Assembly: GCA_964019335.1 (NCBI GenBank)
Contig: OZ025660.1
Coordinates: 186,001-250,000, forward strand
DNA: 64,000 nucleotides
Source: Diplonema japonicum
Lineage: Eukaryota; Euglenozoa; Diplonemea; Diplonemida; Diplonemidae
Direction: 5' to 3'
Made by a program: the position numbers and the translations under genes. Shown piece after piece: positions 53,437 through 60,980 of the stretch; within the stretch, counting starts at the first letter, position 1; each line of letters starts with the position of its first letter. The notes under the pieces were generated by a model that saw nothing but the letters and a program-made list of their open reading frames with translations, was not told the DNA's origin and searched no databases.

Positions 53437-54027
53437 TGTATTTGGTTTCCCTTTTTCTTTTCTGTAGCATCAGCCTGTGTTTCTTTTGAGGGGGGGGGGT
53501 TAGTTTGTCAGGAAGAAAATTAAAAAATTATGGTTTTGGTTTTTTTTCTTTTTTTTTCTTCTTTTTTTTTCCTTCTTTCTTTTTAGCTTTTCTAACAGGG
53601 GAACAAAAAAAAAAAAAAAAAGAATAATGAAAACTTGACAAAACAGGTACCTCAAAGAACGAAGTTTCAATAAAACTCGCCCCACCCCCCAGTTCTATTA
53701 AATTCTATCTATTAGGCACCCGACTCGCATATCCTTCCTTTTTTCTTTTTTTCTTTTTGTTTCTTTTTTTCTTCTTCTGAATAATGAGATTACTGTTAAA
53801 GTGAATGTCGGACTGACAAATTCCCGGACGCCCAAAAAGCTCCTCAAGAATCCCCCGGACAGAAAACTGGTCCGGAAGCCGGAAAAAAAATAGGACGTCA
53901 AGCCCGGCACTTTCTTTCTTCAATTTACAGTAATCTCTCTAGTACGTGTGGTCATGTGCCAGCAGGAACTTATCTAAACGTAAATATAAAAAAAAAAAAA
54001 AAAAAGGGATCTTTTTTCAAAAAGAAT
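53437..54027. other. Intergenic region with a paralogue-like scrap
   Basis: Mostly T/A tracts. At 53939-53980 the minus strand reads RLDKFLLAHDHTY then stop. This closely resembles RFLLAHDHTYRA in the unknown protein at 38521-39516 (about 27 of 31 bases alike). It may be a decayed exon. Positions 53800-53910 are of normal complexity but unassigned. Confidence 0.45.
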
Positions 54028-55689
54028 TTAAAAAGTTTCGAGGTCTCTGAGGATCTTTCTGCCTTCTTCAGAGACTTGACCGCCGGAGTTTTGCAGGGCC
54101 GATAAGAGAACATTCTTTGCTTCGTGGAAACGTTGGTGACACTCCCGTGCGCGAGCGAGGCGGGCCTCACCCGTTAAGTCTACGCCGCCTGTGAGAGGTG
54201 CGCTGGTGACACGCTGTATCTGTGCGCAGAACTTGTTGAAGAGCAAACGCAGGGCACGAATAGCCACAATGGACGATGTGTCAACACCCTTGCGCAGGAT
54301 GGTCGTGATCAGTTGTAGGAGCACACTGCACTGCTCCATCGTCAGCAGATCCTTCACCTTGTGCTGCGTCACAACTATCGTTAACAAGTCCAACGCCACT
54401 CCAAAGTCTGTCTGTGCCATCTTCTCCGCGTGCTTGATGGCGCCTGTCCTGTCACCACTTGCCCACATCCCTCTCACCACTTTCATTGCATCGACCCTCA
54501 CGCGCAGCAGCCGCTCCATCTTCTCTCCCGTCGCGTGAAGCTCCGTCGCAATCTGCACCTCCGACCTCTCATCCTTCACCCCACGCCATCTTGACAGGTC
54601 TAGATCCAGGGGTGTCCGTGGTTCCATGGGGATCAGCCCTGTCTTGTACTGCGGGTTCCTCACCAGCTCCGACCGGCTGCTTGAGCTAGATGTTTTTATC
54701 TTCACCGGAGCCACGGGAAAAGGGAGAGCGAGCTGCTGCGGCTGGTGTGTATGAACCCCTGCCTTCTGCTTGTGAAGTTTGTTGGTGGAAACTGCCCACA
54801 GCGTGAGGTGTGAGTCGCGAGCGGACGCCTGCAGCACGTCGCCGGTTGCCTCGACGTAGCTGGAAGCGAGGATGGTGCCGTTCCACGAGAAGTCGAAGGA
54901 GCTGAGAAGAGTGTTGGAAGTAGAATGGACGCGGAGACCCTCGGCGCTTGAGGTTATCATGTAGTCCTTCTGGTTCTCACCGGGGACAAGGTCAACGGAC
55001 CAAACAGGGCGGGGAGGGGACATCCTGACGATGCTGTTGCACCTGGGCGAGTTAACGTCGAAGAGCTCCACGGTGCCTGACGTGGTGGCGGCGGCGAGGA
55101 GGAGTTCCAACGGGTGCGTCTTGATGGCCGTGATTTCGGATTCGCAACGGAAATCGCCAACAGAACCCCACGTCCTCACATCTATGAAGGAGAGCTTGCC
55201 AGTCTCGTCGCCGGAGATGACCCACTTCTCGTCTGGGGAGATTCCCAGGGATTTAATGGACGAGGAGCCTTTGAGGGTGTGGAGGGGTTGCGTGCGTCGG
55301 GTGTCCCATAGCTTCACATTTGTGTCTGCAGATCCTGACGCAAAGAGGTTGTTCTCAAGAGGATAACATGCTATGGAGGAGACGACTGTCCTGTGGGCGT
55401 TGGGAAAGCTGTCGCAGACCCTCTCAGCAGCTATGTCATACAGCTTCATCGACCCCGAAGCACTGCCAACCATCACCCTTGCCTCTCCACCGTCAAAGGA
55501 GCAGCACTCAACTCTTGACTGGAACATCTGCGCGCTCCCTCCACCGTTCCCCGCTACCCTCTTCATCTGGAACACCCCACCCTCCGTCCCGATCCCTAAC
55601 AGAGTGCCGCTTGTCGCCAAAGCGCAACTCACGACCACCCCATCCGTGTCCCATGTCACCTTCTGGCTTACGAGATCGCCTATCTGCAT
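54028..55689 (-). CDS. KATNB1: Katanin p80 WD40-containing subunit B1
   Basis: 553 residues. The first about 300 form WD40 repeats (for example LFASGSADTNVKLWDTRRT and WVISGDETGKLSFIDVRTW). After a Ser/Pro linker comes the con80 domain, recognisable by LLRVRVDAMKVVRGMWASGD, GAIKHAEKM and the following LLTIVVTQHKVKDLLTMEQC helices. The p80 subunit targets and regulates the p60 katanin ATPase, which severs microtubules at centrosomes, basal bodies and flagella. No p60 is in the window. The protein is somewhat shorter than the animal one because the linker is short. The start is preceded by a pyrimidine tract and AG. Other WD40 proteins lack the con80 block, so the call is firm. Confidence 0.93.
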   Translation of the reverse strand: MQIGDLVSQKVTWDTDGVVVSCALATSGTLLGIGTEGGVFQMKRVAGNGGGSAQMFQSRVECCSFDGGEARVMVGSASGSMKLYDIAAERVCDSFPNAHRTVVSSIACYPLENNLFASGSADTNVKLWDTRRTQPLHTLKGSSSIKSLGISPDEKWVISGDETGKLSFIDVRTWGSVGDFRCESEITAIKTHPLELLLAAATTSGTVELFDVNSPRCNSIVRMSPPRPVWSVDLVPGENQKDYMITSSAEGLRVHSTSNTLLSSFDFSWNGTILASSYVEATGDVLQASARDSHLTLWAVSTNKLHKQKAGVHTHQPQQLALPFPVAPVKIKTSSSSSRSELVRNPQYKTGLIPMEPRTPLDLDLSRWRGVKDERSEVQIATELHATGEKMERLLRVRVDAMKVVRGMWASGDRTGAIKHAEKMAQTDFGVALDLLTIVVTQHKVKDLLTMEQCSVLLQLITTILRKGVDTSSIVAIRALRLLFNKFCAQIQRVTSAPLTGGVDLTGEARLARARECHQRFHEAKNVLLSALQNSGGQVSEEGRKILRDLETF

Positions 55690-56134
55690 TTTCCCCTATG
55701 AGGCGGTGTGAATAAGGGGGGCAAGGAAAAGGGTATTATTGTGTGGGGAGGGATGTGAAAATAAAAAAAAATAAAAAAACGAGAATGAAGAAAAAGAAAA
55801 GGAGGGAGTAAAAAAAAAAAAATAATGGAAGGAGGGGGGGAGAAGAAGAAAAATAAAGAAAGCTGGAGTGAAGGCTTCATAAAAAAAAAAATAAAAAAAA
55901 AAGAAAAGCAGAACACGGAATAGGGGAAAGGGTTGGGCCCCACCTCAGCAGCACAACACAACGGGGTGCACCGAAGGACCGCTTTTGACTCACATGTGAC
56001 ACATAGGTCACAGCTCGTCGATGAGGGGCCTGTGCAACTGCCCGTGCCGAAGAGGACGTGGGAGGAGGGGTGGGCTGACGCCACGCTGGAGTGCAAGTTT
56101 TTGTACACAAATGCACCAATTTCTCTCTTTTTTC

Positions 56135-56165
<31 letters not shown>

Positions 56166-56350
56166 CCGGACAAAAGGAAAATTCGTATTTACCATTTCTT
56201 ATTAAACTCAAGATAAATATTTCTCTCAGTCCGCTCCTCTGCCTTTAATAAATGTAAAAAAAAAAAAGTGGGGAGGAGGGGGAAAGGAGAAGGAGAAGGA
56301 CACTTTTTTTTCCCCCTCTCCATTTTTTTTCGATTCAAAAAAAAAAATTC
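55690..56350. other. Intergenic region katanin-LYS1
   Basis: About 660 bases. Next to the katanin start is a pyrimidine-rich tract (coding strand) ending CTCATAG just before GGGAAAATG, a good trans-splice acceptor candidate. The segment 55930-56100 is of normal complexity but shows no convincing protein; the rest is A/T runs. Confidence 0.55.
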
Positions 56351-57622
56351 TTACAGCTCGGCTTTCTTCTCGGTGAAGACTTCGAGGGCACGCGCCCAGA
56401 CAGTTTCACTGTCCTTATCCATGTCGAGAAGCATAGGGAGGAGCCCCGAGCTGAACTCCGAGGAAGCTTCACAAGGTACAAGCGAAGGAAGATGGTCGAT
56501 GGCGATGACGTCGAAAGGAAGTGAAAGAGCAGTGGGAGTGGTGAAGGATGTGGAGCTGAACGAGAAGACAGCACCATCGGGCATAGTGACGTCAGTACCT
56601 GTCACCTTACCCTTGTCGCCCTTCTTGGCGGTCTTACCGAAGCCCTCCACACCAACATTCTTGGAGCACACTACCTCAGTACCTTCAGCGGGCACACCGA
56701 AATTCTTCACCCTGTTGACAGGAAGTGAGAATGTGGTGCATTCGCTGTACACAGGAACAGGGTTTGCAGGGTTGTTGGGATCACATGAGACGTCAACCAT
56801 AACTGACAATTTCCTTGTCTTCTCGAGCATCTCAGAGGTGATGAACGGGGGGCTTTTCGTGGATGGGTCCAGGTATATGCAGTTCACGAAAATATCATGC
56901 TCCATGATCTCTGGGAAGGGGCCGCCCTTCGAGGTCTCCTTCATGTCCCACCTTGTGATGTTCTCCTCGGGGATACCAGCCTTGAGGGCCATGTCGGTGG
57001 CGCCACTGCCGCAGCGGCCAAGAGCACCGATAATGATGATCTTTGGTGCCCGTCCTGCTGACTTGATGGCGTTTGCTGCGTGTCGCACAAAGCTCTCCTG
57101 AGTGGGGTAGAACACATCCTTGGGGAATGTGTTGCATGTCATTTTGGTAACGTTGAGCTGTTGGTGCGCCCATGCGAAGATCCCAACACCCATTCCGTTG
57201 AAACCTGCCGACCTACCGAAGGCAACCTTCCTCCTCCCTGTAGTGTCCTTCAGGAATTCCAAATCGTAGAGGGATCCTTTACCATCGACAAACCTCTGCA
57301 TGATGTCCTTCCAACCATCTTGGTTCTTGAAGCAGTGTGCAAACATAATGTGCTTGTGGGGAAGGGGTGCCTTGCTTTCAGGAAGCTCCTTCAGACCAAG
57401 GATCACCTTCTCTGATGGAACCTTGCCCTCCTCAGCCCACATGCCTGCCTTCACAATCTTACACCCAACCTTCTCATACTCTTCATCCGGGTAACATCTA
57501 TCAGGGAACCTTTCGACCACCACACTGTGCCCTGCTTCAATAAGCTCCTTTGCGGCTTCAGGGGTAATCGCTGTGCGCCTCTCGTTGGGCTTGGTCTCTC
57601 CTCTCATGTGGAACTGCACCAT
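56351..57622 (-). CDS. LYS1: Saccharopine dehydrogenase, lysine-forming
   Basis: 423 residues, from the MVQFHMRGETK start, which sits right after an AG. The enzyme catalyses the last step of the alpha-aminoadipate route, saccharopine + NAD+ to lysine + 2-oxoglutarate. The fungal Lys1 hallmarks are present: an N-terminal RGETKPNERR substrate loop, a GLKELPES block, the pair FAHCFKNQDGW, LYDLEFL, the dinucleotide-binding segment IIIGALGRCGSGA, DVSCDPNNPANP, and IDHLPSLVP near the C-terminus. A segment of about 50 residues between the PVYSECT and FTTPTALS blocks is longer than I expect for yeast Lys1. It may be a lineage insertion or a retained intron, although it reads as normal coding sequence. 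The gene suggests lysine synthesis (or its reverse) by the aminoadipate route, as in fungi and euglenids. Confidence 0.95.
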   Translation of the reverse strand: MVQFHMRGETKPNERRTAITPEAAKELIEAGHSVVVERFPDRCYPDEEYEKVGCKIVKAGMWAEEGKVPSEKVILGLKELPESKAPLPHKHIMFAHCFKNQDGWKDIMQRFVDGKGSLYDLEFLKDTTGRRKVAFGRSAGFNGMGVGIFAWAHQQLNVTKMTCNTFPKDVFYPTQESFVRHAANAIKSAGRAPKIIIIGALGRCGSGATDMALKAGIPEENITRWDMKETSKGGPFPEIMEHDIFVNCIYLDPSTKSPPFITSEMLEKTRKLSVMVDVSCDPNNPANPVPVYSECTTFSLPVNRVKNFGVPAEGTEVVCSKNVGVEGFGKTAKKGDKGKVTGTDVTMPDGAVFSFSSTSFTTPTALSLPFDVIAIDHLPSLVPCEASSEFSSGLLPMLLDMDKDSETVWARALEVFTEKKAEL

Positions 57623-58144
57623 CTTATTTTTTTTTTTGCGGTTTTTTTTTTTTTTTTTCCTTTTCCTTCTTTTTTTTCCCCCCCCGAGAATCAAGAAAAA
57701 AAAAAGAAGAAAAAAAGCGGGTGGCTACGGTTTTTTAAAAACTCCCCCCCCCTTTTTTTTCATTCTTCTTTTTTTTTTCAATGTTTCAAATACACGGGGG
57801 CATGTTAAAGAGAAAGGAGACGAGTGGTGCGCAGGTTTTCTTCATCAGTGGAGCATCGGAGCAAGGTGGCTCAGAGGTCTTTTCTTTTTCTTTTTTAAAC
57901 TTTTTCTTCTCGTTTTCTTTTTTTTTTCTCTCCTCCTTTTTTGTTTCGGCTTTCGCCCCCCCCCCCCCCATTTCTTTTTTTTCTTTTTGAACTATGGTGG
58001 TCCAAAAAAATAAAAAATAAAAAAACAGAAATGGATTGAAACAAAAAACAGGGGTGGGGGGGGGGGGGGGGAATTAAGCAAAAAAAAGGGGGGGACTGGC
58101 CGTTGGTTGTACGTGCCGGGTAGAATAAATAATAATCACCCCTA
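57623..58144. other. Intergenic low-complexity DNA with a repeat fragment
   Basis: C, G, T and A runs. At 58095-58122 there is a 28-bp block shared with 49410-49437. No gene is supported. Confidence 0.6.
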
Positions 58145-58499
58145 CTAAGACCCGCTGGTGTCAAAATACAATAATCGCCGCAGCTGGTAATACTCAACAA
58201 AGAAGCCGAGTATTGGCACCCTTTTTTGTGTGTTTTTTTTTTTTTTTTTTTTTTTTTAAATCTTTAATAACCCCCTCTCCACACCTTTGTAAAACGCTTG
58301 TGAGCGGCGCAATTCTATCTTGCACATAATCAATATATACAGGGTCTCGAAGCTGTTTCAGAATTCATTAAAAAAAAAACCCCCCCCAACATTACCAGAT
58401 AATCTCTAAACCTGCTCAACTGCCTGCTGATTTTTCGCGAAGTGATGGTTTCATTCGACGGTCCCTGAGAATTTATAAGAATAAAAAACCCTCCCTCCT

Positions 58500-58540
<41 letters not shown>

Positions 58541-59371
58541 AATGCGATACCAAGTCACCGCTCCGTCCAGGTCTGTTCATTTGATTGGATTGAAGCTTAC
58601 CCTTGATGAAGGTGATGGCAAAAATAATAATTTCGAGGGAGAAAGAGATGCCCAGGGCCCTCCAAGGCCGAGCCCTGTTGTGATCACGGAGTAGCAGAGA
58701 GGAGTACAACAGCGGGCGCAGGATGCCGGCAGTATCTGCAACAGGTTGCAGGACATCGAAAATGGTAAGGACAGGTGGAAGAGCTGCACGGGGCTCAGTC
58801 ACCCACGGTACCCGAAGCCCCGATCGCCGCCCCTTCGGGACGGAGCGGCCGTAAGCCTTTAATGTGTGATAAAACTGTTGAAGGTGGCTGTTGGCTTTCA
58901 ACAGTAAAATTGCCTTCACCATCTCCAAGGCCACGATTACTTGCAGAACCTTCTTAGGGGTCTCCCAAGGCCAATGCACTCCCCCTGCAAGCTTCATTCT
59001 GTGAGGGTTTTCTTCTCTTTTTTTTTTTGTTGAAACACACCTCAGGAACATCTCGACAGCCTTCTGAGTAATGCGTAACACCTTAACGGCCGCCAAGGTG
59101 TAGTTGATTGGTTTTTGGTTTTGATGTTTTTGCCTTTTTTTTTTTTTTGTACAAAGGTTCTTTTTTTTTTTTTTTTTCTTCTGGCATACTTTATTAAGCT
59201 GTTAACATATTCCACCAAGCCAACTACGCTCGTGAGTACTTCGTTCTTCCACAGATATTCCATGATATTCCCGCTTCCCAGGGCCAGCTGCCCTACGGTG
59301 GCTACCGTTTGCACTTTTTGATCGCCTCCTTTGAGGACCCAGTCCTCGTAGCCAGCCCATAGCTCGTTCAT
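58145..59371 (-). CDS. PEX16: PEX16-like peroxisome biogenesis factor, six exons
   Basis: I read exons 59371-59190, 59133-59041, 58998-58551, 58464-58396 and 58352-about 58272, plus a tentative last exon 58183-58145. The N-terminus follows the PEX16 pattern (MNELWAGYEDWVLKG, then LVEYVNSLIK). The middle contains a hydrophobic helix and the block LRPLLYSSLLLRD...RPWRALGISF, matching the conserved ARPLLHL...SWKPWL region. The C-terminal part has RFRDYLLRDPVYIDYV, matching the family's YLLRxPxY motif. PEX16 is an integral peroxisomal membrane protein that acts with PEX3 and PEX19 in inserting peroxisomal membrane proteins. Introns 1-4 agree with the reading frame. The last junction is weak: its donor is unusual, and the protein could instead end in a lysine run. 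Identification is strong; exact exon ends are moderate. Confidence 0.82.
58353..58395 (-). other. PEX16 intron 4, 43 nt
   Basis: GTAATG...GAAACAG, phase 0. It falls exactly inside the conserved YL-LRDP motif, which is only complete after splicing. Confidence 0.8.
58465..58550 (-). other. PEX16 intron 3, 86 nt
   Basis: Donor GTATCG, then a long A tract, acceptor TTCTCAG; phase 0. It joins GDL to GPSNETITS and leads into the conserved YLLRDP motif. Confidence 0.7.
58999..59040 (-). other. PEX16 intron 2, 42 nt
   Basis: GTGTGT...CCTCACAG, phase 2. The joined codon encodes Arg. The internal A tract would otherwise encode lysines. Confidence 0.75.
59134..59189 (-). other. PEX16 intron 1, 56 nt
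   Basis: Donor GTATGCC; acceptor is the AG ending an A tract. The phase 2 junction restores Lys. It is rich in A with pyrimidine interruptions. Confidence 0.65.
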
Positions 59372-59658
59372 CCTCTCCTCCTCCCTCCTCCACCTTCCTG
59401 ACGTGAAGAATTGTCACAAAGAAACCAAACCAAGAGAAAATAACGGACTTTTCAAAAAAAAAAATATAAAGAGTAGTTTTGGCGCTCCATTAGTATGTGC
59501 GCACGACTACATAAGGAAGAAAAAAAAAGGGGGGGGAATAGAAAAAAAAAAACAGCACTACAGAAAAAAAAAGAAAAATGATTGTTTTCTTTCTTTTTTT
59601 TATTTTCGTCGAGGGGAAGAAAAAGTGAGGCCGCTCTCCTTCCTCTTCCCTTCAAAAC

Positions 59659-59659
<1 letters not shown>
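59372..59659. other. Short intergenic stretch
   Basis: Purine- and T-rich low-complexity DNA between pdxT and PEX16. The 5' side of PEX16 carries a CGTCAG acceptor-like AG about 20 nt before its ATG. Nothing else is recognisable. Confidence 0.5.

Positions 59660-59719
<60 letters not shown>
59660..59719. repeat. 60-nt T homopolymer (A run after pdxT stop)
   Basis: On the coding strand this is an uninterrupted A tract that begins inside the TAA stop codon of pdxT. It is among the longest pure homopolymers in the window. Confidence 0.95.
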
Positions 59720-59722
<3 letters not shown>

Positions 59723-60383
59723 GCTCGGCCTTTCTCTTGAGAATGAGGTCTTTGAAGTACTGGTGCCAGGTGGTGTCGTTAGTCAGCTCAGGGTGGAAAG
59801 AGACGGCGAGAATGTTATCCTGCTGCACGCCCACGATGACCTCCTCATTGTCTTCAGGGCGGCTCGCAGCGGCGTTGGGGTCGCAGTAATCCTTGAAGGA
59901 GTGGGTGAGGGTTGCAATAACAGTTACATTGGGCTTGGCCTCATGGACAAGGGGGGCACGGATGAAGATTTCATTGCCCTTGGGCTTGATGTCGATTCCC
60001 TCAGGGATGTTCACTTTGTGCTCGAACGAATTAATTTGTCTGCCAAAGCCATTGCGGTTGACTACGGTGTGTAGCCCGCCGAACAATGCCTGCCCACCCT
60101 TCCTCTGCTCGGTCACTTCGTCAGATAGAACAATCATGCCCGCGCAGGTCCCGAAAACAGGCTTCTTCTCCTTATGAATGAAATCCCTAATCGGCTCGAT
60201 CACACCATTGTCGTGAGCAATCAGCCCGATCGCTGTGCTCTCACCACCCGGCAAGACCAGCCCATCCAACCCCTCCAGCTGCTCTTTTTTCCTCACATCA
60301 ACAGCTTCACACCCGACACTCTTCACCATCTCCATGTGCTCATGAAACCCACCCTGGATACCCAGCACTCCTATCCTCAACAT
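59718..60383 (-). CDS. pdxT: PdxT/SNO glutaminase subunit of PLP synthase
   Basis: A complete 221-residue class I glutamine amidotransferase. PdxT releases ammonia from glutamine and passes it to the PdxS/SNZ partner, which makes pyridoxal 5'-phosphate from ribose 5-phosphate and glyceraldehyde 3-phosphate. The N-terminal IGVLGIQGGFHEH block, the LPGGEST loop, the nucleophile Cys80 in GTCAGM, the NGFGRQ segment and the catalytic His197/Glu199 pair in FHPEL are all present, so the enzyme should be active. Length matches the family. No pdxS is in the window. It is intronless, and its TAA stop is followed directly by an A run of about 58 nt. It implies de novo vitamin B6 synthesis. A role other than B6 synthesis is unlikely given the family-specific GFGRQ motif. 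Confidence 0.96.
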
Positions 60384-60451
60384 TTTTTCCTTCTCTTTTG
60401 ATCAATTCACTTTTTTTTTTTTTTTTTTTTCTTGAAGGTTTTTGCAAATGG

Positions 60452-60482
<31 letters not shown>

Positions 60483-60980
60483 AAGGAGAAAACTCTAGAA
60501 TTACATTTTTTTGAGAAGCGGGGGGGGAGCAAGAACATCGTAAAAAAAAAAAAAAGAAACGAAAAGAAAAACTATCCTTCTGCTTTCAACCATGAACTGA
60601 TCTGTCTGGTGGCAAATGGCTCACGTTGGTTGCCTCTATTAATCGAAGGGGGGGGGGGGGGGGGAAAGGATTGACCCTTCTATACTTACACATGTTTAGA
60701 TTCATTCTAGCTTCTTTCCTCTTTCTTTTTCTTGGACAAAGGACGAAGAAGGAAACCAATTTAGAACACACCGATATTCGCCCAAACCTTCAATCCTTCT
60801 TTTCTTTTTTCTCGAATTTCTTTTTGACTCAATCTAGTCTGAGTCAATACTTCGTCTTTGGTGGCTCGCTGCAGCTACTTCACACGGGAGAGGGTGGGGG
60901 AAACTGGGAACTAAAAAAAAAAGGGGGAAAAAAAAAACCAAGAAACGAATTCATGGCACATGACACATCTTACCACGGAA
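60384..60980. other. Intergenic homopolymer DNA
   Basis: About 600 bases between the SH3/KOW-like gene and pdxT. It holds A runs (about 60451-60480), a G run near 60650-60662 and short T tracts. No credible gene or RNA is visible. Confidence 0.6.
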
